The notes below the pieces were generated by a model. The model searched no databases and was not told the DNA's origin. It saw only the letters and a program-made list of their open reading frames with translations. A stretch of 63,570 nucleotides of DNA from CAYQLY01 sp964418605 (lineage in GTDB: Bacteria; Bacteroidota; Bacteroidia; Cytophagales; Cyclobacteriaceae): NCBI GenBank assembly GCA_964418605.1, contig CAYQLY010000013.1:1-63570 (forward strand). Reading direction: 5' to 3'. Of the stretch, positions 7,537 through 17,010 are shown piece by piece. Made by a program: the position numbers and the translations under genes. Within the stretch, counting starts at the first letter, position 1. Every line of letters starts with the position of its first letter.

Positions 7537-10500
7537 ATGGATAATATAAAAAAAATACTCACTTTATTCTCTTTTTTAGCATTTTTTATTTCTGCAAGAG
7601 GCCAAAATGCACCATTTGCTATCAATAATGGTGTTATGTATACCAAAGATAAAAATGTTACACTTTCTTTTACCGTTCCAAGGGCAAAAGAAATGCTCAT
7701 AAGTAATACGGATGATTTTAAACAGGCTAAATGGGAACCCTATAATACTAAAAAAACAGGATGGCTTCTAGAAGAAGAAGATGGAGAGAAGACCGTATAT
7801 GCCAAGTTTAAAGATGCGGCAGGTAATGAATCAAGTTCCATTAGTACAAAAATTATTCTTGATCGAACAAAGCCTTCCATAACATCAATGACGGTAAATG
7901 AAAATAGATCTGTTGTTAATTTTAAAACCGTTTTACTTAAAGTCTCTGCGGAAGGATCTTCTTATATCTCGATAAGCAATAAAGCTACTTTTCAAGGAGC
8001 TGGATGGTATAAATATACAGATACTTTGCGTTGGGTTTTGGATGAGCCAGATGGGGAAAAAATAATTTATCTGAAATGCAAAGATGATGCTGGAAATACT
8101 TCTGACGTTGTTTCAACTAAAATTGTATTGGATCGAATAGCACCAACGCCAGTAGGTATTAAAATTAATAATGGAAGTAAATACACAACAACCAAATCTA
8201 TTGAATTGGCTCTTTCAGCTCCTGGTGCTACAGAAATGATGATTAAACAAAAAAAATCCATATGGGAGCCCTATGTAGCTAAAAAAGAATTTACGCTAGA
8301 AGGAGAAGATGGTGTAAAAACAATTTATCTCCGATTTAAAGATGCAGCAGGAAATACATCCGAAACAGCCTCTGCGTCAATTATGCTCGACCAGCAAGCA
8401 CCACAAAATACAAGTATATTGATCAATAAGGGAAATGAGTGGACAGCTAACAAAGAACGAAAAGTCGCATTGATTCTTAATGCCGAAGGAGCTACAGAAA
8501 TGATGTTGTCCAATGATGTGGATTTTAAAAATGCAGCTTGGGAAAAGTATGCTAAAGATAAAATTTGGATTATTTCATCCGAAGAAGGTAAAAAAATAGT
8601 ATATGCCAAGTTTAAAGATGCAGCAGGCAATGTATCAGAAACCATACATGACGATATACAACTTGATCTCACTCCTCCTAAAGAAGGAAAGCTGTACATC
8701 AATGATGGTGCTTCCGTAACAAACAAGCGAGGTGTGACTCTAAAAATAGAAGCACAAGATGCTTCTAATATGATTATAAGTAATTCAGCTTCTTTTACAG
8801 GTGCTAAATGGGAAAGCTATGTTACTCAGAAAGCAGATTGGCTATTAACTCCAGGAAATGGGATGCGAACAGTTTACGTCCGTTTTAAAGATATAGCTGG
8901 AAATATATCCGATTTATCTTATGCGACTATTGCATTAGATACTATTCCCCCATCTGAAACAAGTATAAAAATAGATGGGGGTAAGGAATGGACTACCAGT
9001 GCTGATCGTAAAGTAAACCTTACGCTTAATGCCAAAGATGCGATAGAAATGATAGTCAGTGATCATCCTGAATTCTCTAAAGCTAAGTGGGAACCGTATG
9101 CTTCTGCTAAAATATTTACGGTGACATCTGGTGATGGGGTAAAAACCATCGGTGTCAAATTTAAAGATCAAGCTGGGAATATATCATTGCCTATTATTGC
9201 TAAAATTAAATTAAAGCAGAAAGGTCCTTCATTATATCGCTTATCTATTAATCAAGATTCAGTATATACAAAGACGGCATTAGTTAATTTGTATCTTAGT
9301 GTAGATTATGCAAGTGAAATGCTTATTTCTTCCACAGCTGATTTTATAAATGCGAAATGGGAGTCGTATACTTCTAAGAAACTATGGAAACTTGATGGTC
9401 CAGATGGGCTAAAAACAGTATATGTAAAATTGCGCGACCCTGCAGGCAATACCACAGATGCCATAACTGATGATATACAGCTTGATCGAATAGGTCCTAA
9501 AAACTGTAAACTGCTTATCGATAAAGATAGTGCAGCTACCAATAATCCAAAGAAAAAAGTACAGCTAACGATTGCGGCTGAAGAAGCAGACCAGATGGTT
9601 ATTAGCAATACCGAAAAATTTTCTGATGCCAAATGGGAGCCATTTAAAACAACTAAAGATTGGACGCTCGATGGGAATGATGGTATGAAAACAGTATATG
9701 CTCAGTTTAAAGATAAAGCTGGTAATTTATCACCTATTGTTAAAGATCAAATACTGCTTGATTTTCAACCACCTGCTGATATCACTATTAAAATTAATAA
9801 CGATGCAGCAGTAACTAACCGTAGAGAAGTTACGCTGTTGATTAATGCACCTGATGCTAAATATATTTCTATTAGTAATTCTTCTAAGTTTTCTTCTAAA
9901 TCTTCTTGGGAGAAATTTAATGTTAAACAATTTAAGAAATGGACACTTGATGCTAATGATGGGGAAAAAACCGTGTATGTTCAAGTTAAAGATGCAGCAG
10001 GAAATACATCTGCAGTTGTTGGTGCTAAAATCACATTAGATACTAAACCTCCTGTTGGTGGGTCTTTTAAAATTAATAATGATTCAACATGTACTAATCG
10101 AAAAGATAAAAAAGTGAATTTATCTATCGATGCCAAAGATGCTATTTATATGTTGATTAGTACGAATCGTCTATTTAAAGGCGTTGAGTGGGAAAATGCA
10201 AAAAAAACAAGACCTTTTATTGTTGATGGTGAAGATGGTACAAAAACGATTTATATGCTTTTTAAAGATGAGGCCGGAAATATATCTACGGATACTCTTT
10301 CGCAACAGATTGTAGTGGACCGTATGCCTCCTAAAGTAATAAACATCAAACCATCCATTACAGAAAAAACATCTTCCGGTAAAAAAGTAACATTAACGCT
10401 TCAAGCTAATGATGCAGCTTGGATGATGTTGAGCAATACAACGGATTTTAAAAATGCAACCTGGGATGCTTATATAGATACTAAGGAATGGGTAGCATCT

Positions 10501-10587
10501 GGTGAGACGATATATCTAAAATTAAAAGACGGATGTGGAAATAGTACTACAGCCATATCTATTTCACTAGTTAATCAAAAAAAATAA
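7537..10587 (+). CDS. Secreted protein of eleven Ig-like repeats
   Basis: A 1016-residue exported protein starting at the ATG at 7537 with a clear signal peptide (MDNIKKILTLFSFLAFF). The whole mature protein consists of 11 tandem repeats of about 90 residues. Each has an aligned pattern: a start like INNG-x-YT, a core MxISNSxxFxxAxWEPY, an aromatic/acidic turn WxLxxxDGxKTVY, and the hallmark FKDxAGNxS followed by IxLDxxxP. The eleventh copy is shorter and degenerate (LKDGCGNST). The repeats look like bacterial Ig-like beta-sandwich modules, as in surface adhesins. No T9SS sorting domain, lipobox or barrel is seen, so attachment is unclear. Function is unknown; an adhesive or structural role is inference. 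Confidence 0.85.
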   Translation: MDNIKKILTLFSFLAFFISARGQNAPFAINNGVMYTKDKNVTLSFTVPRAKEMLISNTDDFKQAKWEPYNTKKTGWLLEEEDGEKTVYAKFKDAAGNESSSISTKIILDRTKPSITSMTVNENRSVVNFKTVLLKVSAEGSSYISISNKATFQGAGWYKYTDTLRWVLDEPDGEKIIYLKCKDDAGNTSDVVSTKIVLDRIAPTPVGIKINNGSKYTTTKSIELALSAPGATEMMIKQKKSIWEPYVAKKEFTLEGEDGVKTIYLRFKDAAGNTSETASASIMLDQQAPQNTSILINKGNEWTANKERKVALILNAEGATEMMLSNDVDFKNAAWEKYAKDKIWIISSEEGKKIVYAKFKDAAGNVSETIHDDIQLDLTPPKEGKLYINDGASVTNKRGVTLKIEAQDASNMIISNSASFTGAKWESYVTQKADWLLTPGNGMRTVYVRFKDIAGNISDLSYATIALDTIPPSETSIKIDGGKEWTTSADRKVNLTLNAKDAIEMIVSDHPEFSKAKWEPYASAKIFTVTSGDGVKTIGVKFKDQAGNISLPIIAKIKLKQKGPSLYRLSINQDSVYTKTALVNLYLSVDYASEMLISSTADFINAKWESYTSKKLWKLDGPDGLKTVYVKLRDPAGNTTDAITDDIQLDRIGPKNCKLLIDKDSAATNNPKKKVQLTIAAEEADQMVISNTEKFSDAKWEPFKTTKDWTLDGNDGMKTVYAQFKDKAGNLSPIVKDQILLDFQPPADITIKINNDAAVTNRREVTLLINAPDAKYISISNSSKFSSKSSWEKFNVKQFKKWTLDANDGEKTVYVQVKDAAGNTSAVVGAKITLDTKPPVGGSFKINNDSTCTNRKDKKVNLSIDAKDAIYMLISTNRLFKGVEWENAKKTRPFIVDGEDGTKTIYMLFKDEAGNISTDTLSQQIVVDRMPPKVINIKPSITEKTSSGKKVTLTLQANDAAWMMLSNTTDFKNATWDAYIDTKEWVASGETIYLKLKDGCGNSTTAISISLVNQKK

Positions 10588-10590
10588 AAA

Positions 10591-10610
10591 AGCCGTTTTT
10601 TTAAACGGCT
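10591..10610. terminator. Hairpin after the Ig-repeat gene
   Basis: AGCCGTTT / AAACGGCT perfect stem with a short T-rich loop, preceded by an A-run but not followed by a strong T-run on the + strand. It is a plausible but imperfect terminator. Confidence 0.45.
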
Positions 10611-10751
10611 CTAGCTTTAATCTTTAAAAATTAAATTATTTTTATTGCACCTAAAATATATATTTATTAAATAATAATTATTGAGCATTAAAATCATAAA
10701 TTGTTCATTTTTTGTCTTATTCATAGAAGTGGTTATTTAAAAAATATAGGC

Positions 10752-10759
10752 TAAATTTG
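10752..10759 (+). promoter_or_regulatory. -7 element before the two-component operon
   Basis: TAAATTTG is an exact -7 match and ends only 8 bases before the response-regulator ATG, implying a very short or absent 5' leader. No -33 TTG is seen at the expected spacing. Confidence 0.35.
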
Positions 10760-10767
10760 TGTAAGGT

Positions 10768-11451
10768 ATGCCTTCCTCTAGCATTAAAATACTGGTAATA
10801 GATGATGACCATGATATTTTGGAGCTTCTGCGGTATAATTTAGATAAAGAAGGGTATGATGTAAAAACCGCCGACTCTGGTAAAAAAGGCATTGCTTTAG
10901 CTAAAGATTTTTCTCCCAAAGTAATCTTATTGGATATCATGATGCCAGGGTTAGATGGGGTAGAGACCTGTCGGCTATTGAGAGAAATTCCCTCTATTCA
11001 TCAATCTTTTATTTTGTTTTTGACTGCGCGCTCGGAGGAGTATTCAGAGGTAGCGGCATTTGAAGCCGGTGCGGATGATTATCTCCATAAACCCATCAAA
11101 CCACGTGCGTTGATGAGTCGAATTGCTGCCTTGCTTCGACGGGAATCTAAAAATGTGAAATCAGCCAAGGTTGCAATCGGAGATTTGGTGATTGATAAAG
11201 GAAGCTATGCCATATGGTTGAAAGAAAAACGAATCCTCCTTCCTAAAAAAGAGTTTGAGTTGTTGTATTTCTTAGCTCAACATCCTAATAAAGTATTTAG
11301 TCGTGATGATTTACTTCTTCATATTTGGGGTGCTCAAGTGCATGTCATTGCCCGAACGGTAGATGTTCATGTACGAAAAGTACGTGAAAAGATAGGAGAA
11401 AATTATATTACAACAGTGAAGGGAGTAGGTTATAAATTTGAATTGAGCTAG
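10768..11451 (+). CDS. Response regulator, OmpR/PhoB family
   Basis: A 227-residue DNA-binding response regulator. The receiver domain (about 1-125) has the acidic pocket VIDDDHD, phospho-acceptor Asp at about 56 (LLDIMMPGLDG), Thr at about 86 (LTAR) and Lys at about 108 (LHKPIKP). The C-terminal winged-helix domain (about 135-227) has FELLYFLAQHPNKVFSRDDLL and the recognition/wing segment RTVDVHVRKVREKIG. The sensor kinase starts one base after its stop, so they form one operon and surely a cognate pair. The order regulator-kinase with PhoB-like sequence resembles PhoB-PhoR, but the stimulus cannot be told from sequence. Confidence 0.93.
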   Translation: MPSSSIKILVIDDDHDILELLRYNLDKEGYDVKTADSGKKGIALAKDFSPKVILLDIMMPGLDGVETCRLLREIPSIHQSFILFLTARSEEYSEVAAFEAGADDYLHKPIKPRALMSRIAALLRRESKNVKSAKVAIGDLVIDKGSYAIWLKEKRILLPKKEFELLYFLAQHPNKVFSRDDLLLHIWGAQVHVIARTVDVHVRKVREKIGENYITTVKGVGYKFELS

Positions 11452-11452
11452 T

Positions 11453-12493
11453 ATGTTTTTGTATTCTAAAGGTCTTCCTCTTTTTTTAGGTGTAATTATA
11501 AGCAGTATTATAGCACTTTCTCTTTATATTATAAAAACGGTCTCTTCTCAAGATATCTGGTTGGTATTTGGTATTTCATTTGCAAGTACAACGATTTCAA
11601 GTTACCTTGTTATAAGATTATTTTTTTTGAGAAAAATAGATCAGATTAATATAGTATTAGAACGTATTAAGAAAAAAGATTTTTCTTTTTCAAAAAAAAA
11701 TACACGTCTTCCTTTTAGTCCTTTCCGAACAATACATGAGGAAATTTTCACTTATGCTTATTTGAAACAAACCGAAATAGATGAATTAAAAAAAATAGAA
11801 TATTTTCGGAGGCAGTTTTTTGCTGATGTTTCTCATGAATTAAAAACGCCCATTTTTGCTGCACAGGGCTTTGTGCATACGTTATTAGATGGCGCCATAG
11901 ATGATACAAAAGTACGAATTAAGTTTTTAAGAAAAGCAGCTAAAAGTTTAGATGGGTTAGATGTTTTAGTTCAAGATATGTTAATCTTATCTCAAATTGA
12001 AGCAGGCGAGGTGACGATGCATCCTGAGAAATTTGATATTCGCCAATCGGTGAAAGAAATTTTTGATCAATTTGAGCAAAAAGCAGCTAAAAAAAATATT
12101 AGACTTAAAATTTCTAATGACACCAAGGAGCCTGTATATGTACATGGTGATCCTCGACGTATCAACCAAGTGATGGTTAACCTTATCTCAAATGCTGTTA
12201 AATATGGCAAAGAAGAAGGCTTTGTTAAAGTATCGTTTACTTCTTCTGAGGAGGATGAGCGTCGAATTTGTATCGCTGTTAGAGATGATGGGATAGGAAT
12301 TCCATCTAAAGATCTTCAACGTATTTTTGATCGTTTCTATCGTGTAGAAAAAAGCAGATCTAAAGAAAAAGGAGGAACAGGTTTGGGGCTTTCTATTGTG
12401 AAACGTATTTTAGAGGCACATCAATCGCAGATAAAAGTAACCAGTCATAAGGATGAAGGGAGTATGTTTAGTTTTGAATTAGAAAAAGCGTAA
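11453..12493 (+). CDS. Sensor histidine kinase
   Basis: A 346-residue membrane histidine kinase. Two N-terminal transmembrane segments (about 7-28 and 36-58) enclose only a few periplasmic residues, so sensing is probably within the membrane or through a partner. The phosphorylation site is His at about 128 in FFADVSHELKTPIF. The ATPase domain has the N box NQVMVNLISNAVKYG, G1 DDGIGIP, F box FDRFYR and G2 GGTGLGLSIVK. It is translationally linked to the upstream regulator and followed 11 bases later by a pseudouridine synthase gene. PhoR-like in layout, but without a PAS domain. Confidence 0.92.
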   Translation: MFLYSKGLPLFLGVIISSIIALSLYIIKTVSSQDIWLVFGISFASTTISSYLVIRLFFLRKIDQINIVLERIKKKDFSFSKKNTRLPFSPFRTIHEEIFTYAYLKQTEIDELKKIEYFRRQFFADVSHELKTPIFAAQGFVHTLLDGAIDDTKVRIKFLRKAAKSLDGLDVLVQDMLILSQIEAGEVTMHPEKFDIRQSVKEIFDQFEQKAAKKNIRLKISNDTKEPVYVHGDPRRINQVMVNLISNAVKYGKEEGFVKVSFTSSEEDERRICIAVRDDGIGIPSKDLQRIFDRFYRVEKSRSKEKGGTGLGLSIVKRILEAHQSQIKVTSHKDEGSMFSFELEKA

Positions 12494-12504
12494 TAAGCAC
12501 AGAG

Positions 12505-13221
12505 ATGAAGAAGGAGTCTTTTCAGGATTTGATTTTGCTAGAAAATGATGATTATATTTTTATCAATAAACCACCTTTTTTTAGTACGCTAAAAGATCGG
12601 CATGAGGATGCAGATGTATTGTCTTTAGCTAAAGTATACTGGCCGCAAGCACAAGTTTGTCACAGGCTGGATAAAGAAACATCAGGTGTCTTAGCTATCG
12701 CTAAGCATGCTGAAGCGTATAGGTATCTATCTATTCAATTTGAGGAACGAAAGGTAAAAAAAATATACCATGCTGTGGTTGAAGGTAGGCATCAATTCGA
12801 ACGAACAAAAGTAGATCTTCCTATTTTTATACCCACTAAAGGTCTTGTTCGAATTGATTATAATGGAAAGTCAGCTGAAAGTTATTTCACCACTCTAAAA
12901 GAATTTCACCATTATACGCTTGTTTTATGTGAGCCTATTACAGGACGTACACACCAATTACGTATTCATCTTGCGACTTTGCGTGCCTCCATTGCTGGTG
13001 ATACATCTTATGGTGGAAGACTTGTTTATCTGTCGTCTATTAAGCGTAATTTTAATTTAAAAAAAAATACAGAGGAGGAGCCTTTAATTAAACGCATAGC
13101 TTTACATGCTTTTTCTTTACAATTTCCAATGCCTAATGGTGAAACAATTAGTATAGAGTCACCTTATCCAAAAGATTTTCAAGCATTGATTCATCAATTG
13201 GAAAAGAATAATAAAAAATAA
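12505..13221 (+). CDS. RluA-family pseudouridine synthase
   Basis: A 238-residue enzyme that converts uridine to pseudouridine in rRNA or tRNA. The catalytic Asp lies in HRLDKETSGVLAIAK, and the family motifs KIYHAVVEG and GRTHQLRIHLATLRASIAGD are intact. There is no N-terminal S4 domain, so it is closer to the short RluA/TruC-like forms than to RluD. It follows the histidine kinase by 11 bases and is likely in the same transcript, though no functional link is known. The exact target base cannot be assigned from sequence. Confidence 0.88.
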   Translation: MKKESFQDLILLENDDYIFINKPPFFSTLKDRHEDADVLSLAKVYWPQAQVCHRLDKETSGVLAIAKHAEAYRYLSIQFEERKVKKIYHAVVEGRHQFERTKVDLPIFIPTKGLVRIDYNGKSAESYFTTLKEFHHYTLVLCEPITGRTHQLRIHLATLRASIAGDTSYGGRLVYLSSIKRNFNLKKNTEEEPLIKRIALHAFSLQFPMPNGETISIESPYPKDFQALIHQLEKNNKK

Positions 13222-13232
13222 GCTATTCTTTT
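13202..13232. terminator. Weak convergent hairpin
   Basis: AAAAGAATA and TATTCTTTT form a 9-bp stem with a 13-base loop, overlapping the end of the pseudouridine synthase gene and followed by T residues; it could serve both converging genes. Confidence 0.4.
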
Positions 13233-13252
13233 ATTTAAAACTGATGATATAA

Positions 13253-13753
13253 CTATGGACAAGTTGTAATAGAGTTAGGGCATAATAAATAACCTTCCAC
13301 CCATCCTTCTTGTTTTGTTTTGGGCACGTATACATAAGCCCATCGCCCTGAACAATTTATAATTTGTACAAGTGGTTCTGATTCTTTAACAATAGACTGA
13401 ATACCTTTTTCTCGGTTTGGTTCTTTGTATAACGTAACAGGATTGCCATCATAATTTCGCAAGGAAGCAGCTATTTTCTTATAGTGTATCCAGCCCCATG
13501 TTCCATTGGGTGTTTCAATATAAAACCATTTATTCTCTGCTTTACAAACCATTAAAATAGGCTCGATTTCATCTTCATCAGGTATGAGTTTTTGAATAAT
13601 TTTGCCATTCGGCTTATCACGTAAATTGGTAAATGAATCGGTATCGTAACGAAATCCTTCTACTTCTTCACACATGCATTTTTTATCTTGTGCGTGGCTA
13701 TAGTTTATTAGTTTTAAAAATAAATAGGCTGTTAGTAAACTGTATTTGTACAT
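13253..13753 (-). CDS. Secreted protein with SH3-like domains
   Basis: A 166-residue exported protein with a signal peptide ending near HAQDKKC. The body looks like two bacterial SH3 (SH3b) modules. The first holds SFTNLRDKPNGKIIQKL and WFYIETPNGTWGWIH; the second holds VTLYKEPNREKGIQ and WAYVYVPKTKQEGWVEGYLL. Each pattern of LRDxPNGK...W...GWI is typical of SH3b domains that bind cell-wall peptides. Six cysteines suggest disulfides in the periplasm. No catalytic domain is attached. It is a single gene, convergent with the pseudouridine synthase and divergent from gpmI. Confidence 0.75.
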   Translation of the reverse strand: MYKYSLLTAYLFLKLINYSHAQDKKCMCEEVEGFRYDTDSFTNLRDKPNGKIIQKLIPDEDEIEPILMVCKAENKWFYIETPNGTWGWIHYKKIAASLRNYDGNPVTLYKEPNREKGIQSIVKESEPLVQIINCSGRWAYVYVPKTKQEGWVEGYLLCPNSITTCP

Positions 13754-13871
13754 TCTGCGTTATTAAGTATATAAAGTTATATAATGCAACACTAAATATA
13801 TAAAATAAATGGTTTAACTTATAGTTTCAATTTTATCCCGTATTCATGCCTAATTCATTTATTTTTGTTGT

Positions 13872-15404
13872 ATGACTAAAAAAGTAGTACTTATTATTCT
13901 AGATGGCTGGGGTATTGGTTTAAACCCTGCTTATTCTGCTATTGATCAGGCGCGTACACCTTTCATAGATTCCTTATATAAAAAATATCCAAACAGTCAA
14001 CTACAAGCTTCAGGTATAGCAGTAGGTTTGCCAGAAGGACAAATGGGAAATTCAGAAGTGGGCCATATGAATATTGGTGCTGGCCGAGTAGTATACCAAG
14101 ATCTGGTACGCATCAATAAAGCAGTTCAAGATCATGAATTAGCTCGTAATTCGACATTACTTGAAGCTATCGCCTATGCAAAAGTGCATAACAAAAAACT
14201 ACATCTCATTGGCTTAGTTTCGGATGGAGGCGTTCATTCTCATGGTGATCATTTGAAGGCATTGTGTACGATTATAAAAGATCATGGATTAGACCATTTT
14301 TATATACATGCGTTTACTGATGGAAGAGATACGGATCCCAAAAGCGGTTATGTTTATCTCAAAGATTTACAAAACCATTTAGATACTATAAAAGCTGGAG
14401 AAGTTTGTTCTGTTATTGGAAGGTATTATGCGATGGATCGTGATAATAGGTGGGAGCGTGTAAAACAAGCTTATGATTTAATCGTTCATGGAAAGGGAAA
14501 GTCTGTTACTACTATATTAAAAGCCGTTGAAGAGTCTTATTCTTTAAATATAACGGATGAATTTATTTTACCCATTGTTAAGGTTGATAATAATAATAAA
14601 CCAATTGCCTGTATCGAAGAGGAAGATGTTGTAATCTGTTTTAATTTTCGAACAGATCGTGCCCGTGAAATTACACAAGCATTAACACAACGTGATATTC
14701 CGGATTATGGTATGAAGAAAATGAATTTACATTATATTACAATGACAACTTATGATGAGGGTTTTCAAAATGTAGACTCATTATTTAAAAAGGATAATCT
14801 ATTGAACACGCTTGGTGAGGTATTATCAAAAGCAGGTAAAAAACAAATTCGTATCGCTGAGACAGAAAAATACCCGCATGTGACATTCTTTTTTTCAGGA
14901 GGAAGAGAAGAAGAATTTCCAGGCGAAAAACGTATTTTATGCCCTTCTCCTAAAGTAGCAACATATGATTTGCAACCTGAAATGAGCGCCTATGCTATTC
15001 GTGATGCAATCATGGATGAACTTGAGGAACAGAGTGCTGATTTTATATGCATTAACTTTGCTAACCCAGATATGGTTGGACATACGGGTGTATTTGAAGC
15101 AGCTGTAAAAGCATGTGAAACAGTAGATCTTTGTACAAAAGATGTTATACATGCTGCTTTAGAAAATGGATACACTGTGTTGGTATTGGCTGATCATGGG
15201 AATGCAGATATGATGATTAATGAAGATGGGACACCTAATACGGCACATACGACTAATTTAGTGCCTTGTATTTTGGTTGATCCTAACTATAAGGGGAAAA
15301 TTAAAAATGGAAAATTGGGTGATGTGGCGCCTACCATTTTGAGTTTGATGGGCATATCTATTCCATCAGAGATGACGGGAGAAAACCTTTTAAGTAGTTT
15401 GTAA
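13872..15404 (+). CDS. gpmI: 2,3-bisphosphoglycerate-independent phosphoglycerate mutase
   Basis: Glycolytic/gluconeogenic enzyme interconverting 3- and 2-phosphoglycerate through a phosphoserine. It is 510 residues long, the usual length. Metal-binding and catalytic segments are present: LIILDGWG at the N-terminus, the catalytic Ser in GQMGNSEVGHMNIGAGR, SDGGVHSH, FTDGRDTDP, YYAMDRDNRWER, and the C-terminal ADHGNAD and NTAHTTN. TATTTTTG ends four bases before the ATG; if it is a real -7 element the mRNA would be nearly leaderless. The gene converges on bshC. Confidence 0.96.
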   Translation: MTKKVVLIILDGWGIGLNPAYSAIDQARTPFIDSLYKKYPNSQLQASGIAVGLPEGQMGNSEVGHMNIGAGRVVYQDLVRINKAVQDHELARNSTLLEAIAYAKVHNKKLHLIGLVSDGGVHSHGDHLKALCTIIKDHGLDHFYIHAFTDGRDTDPKSGYVYLKDLQNHLDTIKAGEVCSVIGRYYAMDRDNRWERVKQAYDLIVHGKGKSVTTILKAVEESYSLNITDEFILPIVKVDNNNKPIACIEEEDVVICFNFRTDRAREITQALTQRDIPDYGMKKMNLHYITMTTYDEGFQNVDSLFKKDNLLNTLGEVLSKAGKKQIRIAETEKYPHVTFFFSGGREEEFPGEKRILCPSPKVATYDLQPEMSAYAIRDAIMDELEEQSADFICINFANPDMVGHTGVFEAAVKACETVDLCTKDVIHAALENGYTVLVLADHGNADMMINEDGTPNTAHTTNLVPCILVDPNYKGKIKNGKLGDVAPTILSLMGISIPSEMTGENLLSSL

Positions 15405-15430
15405 AATTAAATTATCAAAAAAAATATCGC

Positions 15431-16996
15431 TTATCTTTCTTCACGTATTATCACAAATCGAAAATCAAGCGGATCGAGAAGCCTTATAAGCTCTTGTATA
15501 AAAGAAGGATTGTTGATATAAAAATTTAAAACATTGTCATAGCGTTCTTGTAAATGGCCTTCAGGAAAAAGTTTATCTTTTAAATTAAAAAGTTGCTGAA
15601 TTGTTTTTTCTTCTTTTTGCTCTATGGCTTTTTTTATTTTTTTTTCAATATATTCAATGCTTTTCTTTATGCTTTGGTATTCAGCTTGGACCATCCCTTC
15701 AAGACTAGTGTCTACGATCGTTGCCTTGCGTGCGAGTTCATTTATAACTTCTTGTATTTGATTTTTTTCAAGGGTGCTATCAAATATGTATTGAGCTTGA
15801 GAAGCCATATATTTATTTTTTAAATCATCTTTAGATAAAAAAAGGTCTGCAATGGTTAGTTCTAATTTTTTTAGTTTATCGTTTTGTGCAGGAGAAATAT
15901 AAAGTGCTGACTGTCGCGGAATGAGTAATGGATGCCTTAAGCCATAGGCTTTAAATACATCTTTAAGTTGGAGCCAATAGGCTATTTCAGCAGGACCAGC
16001 AACATAGGCTATATTAGGCAATAGTGTTTCTTGATAAATGGGACGCAACGCTGCGTTTGGGCTAAATCGCTCCGGATAGTTGTTTAACTCCTCACGTATT
16101 TCAGACGGTGTGAAAATAAGCGGAGTATCAATTATTTTAAATGTATTATTTTCTTTAGCGATGCGTTGACGTCCATAAGATGATATATAAAAAAGATTAA
16201 TTTCACGAGGATGAAGTTGTAACTTATATCCTTTTTTTTCTAATGCTGATGATGTATGCTGTATAAGGTTGAATGAACTTGACTGGGTTAGCTCTTGCTC
16301 TAAAATGGGTAGTGCTATTTTTTTTAGGTTCGAATCATCCGGATTAATTACTACTAATCCTTGATCTCCAAAAAGATGGTGTACTAATGCATGTGTGGCA
16401 TGACTTAAAGAAGGTGATTCTGTATATATTTTTTTTATAAATAAAGGAAAGTCGCGTATGTTTTCTAATACTTTTTCCATCCCCTGTAAATGAAATCGAC
16501 CAACAGGGCCTTCCTGGTCTGTTTCCCAAGTGTATTTTTTTCCAAAAAGATTGAAATGATTAATTTCTTCTTTATCGTGATCTTCGGAGGCCATCCAATA
16601 GATAGGTACAAAATTATAGAATGGAAATTTTTCTTTGAGCTTAGTACATAAATTGAGTGTAGTAATGAGTTTATAAATAAAAAACACAGGTCCCGTACAT
16701 AAATTTAATTGATGGCCTGTTGTTATTGTAAATGTATTTTCTTGCCCTAGTAGTTTTATATTTTTTTCTACATTTAACTTTGGTATATGGTTTTTATATT
16801 GATCAGATAGAATGCTAACTAGTTGTTTTCGAGTAGTTGAAGAAATTACTTTTTGACTACTATTTTTTTTTATATTTTCTAATGTTGGATATATATCTTG
16901 GTGCCAATCTTGAAGTTCAGAATATTGATTGATATAATCTAAAAATAATTTAGAAAATACATGTGTTTGTTCAAATGGGATATGTTCTAAAATCAT
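15431..16996 (-). CDS. bshC: Bacillithiol biosynthesis cysteine-adding enzyme BshC
   Basis: BshC adds cysteine to glucosaminyl-malate, the last step of bacillithiol synthesis. The 521-residue protein shows the family motifs TTGHQLNLCTGPVFFIYKL, YWMASEDHDKEEIN, the substrate-pocket region LRPIYQETLLPNIAYVAGP and a C-terminal coiled coil (about residues 385-470, rich in Lys, Glu and Gln). It lies 14 bases downstream of murF-alr on the same strand and is probably co-transcribed with it. bshA and bshB are not in the window. Its presence points to bacillithiol as the low-molecular-weight thiol of this organism. Confidence 0.93.
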   Translation of the reverse strand: MILEHIPFEQTHVFSKLFLDYINQYSELQDWHQDIYPTLENIKKNSSQKVISSTTRKQLVSILSDQYKNHIPKLNVEKNIKLLGQENTFTITTGHQLNLCTGPVFFIYKLITTLNLCTKLKEKFPFYNFVPIYWMASEDHDKEEINHFNLFGKKYTWETDQEGPVGRFHLQGMEKVLENIRDFPLFIKKIYTESPSLSHATHALVHHLFGDQGLVVINPDDSNLKKIALPILEQELTQSSSFNLIQHTSSALEKKGYKLQLHPREINLFYISSYGRQRIAKENNTFKIIDTPLIFTPSEIREELNNYPERFSPNAALRPIYQETLLPNIAYVAGPAEIAYWLQLKDVFKAYGLRHPLLIPRQSALYISPAQNDKLKKLELTIADLFLSKDDLKNKYMASQAQYIFDSTLEKNQIQEVINELARKATIVDTSLEGMVQAEYQSIKKSIEYIEKKIKKAIEQKEEKTIQQLFNLKDKLFPEGHLQERYDNVLNFYINNPSFIQELIRLLDPLDFRFVIIREER

Positions 16997-17010
16997 TTTT
17001 TATATTTTGC

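Noticed and set aside
8325..9984. Several minus-strand ORFs of 64-133 codons inside the Ig-repeat gene
   Set aside because: They are antisense shadows of the repeats and recur with the repeat period.
7537..10587. CRISPR-like periodic repeats
   Set aside because: The period is about 280 bases, the repeats are coding and diverged, and there are no short identical repeats with unique spacers.
13860..13867. TATTTTTG as gpmI promoter
   Set aside because: It ends 4 bases before the ATG and lacks a -33 element; kept only as a remark in the gene entry.
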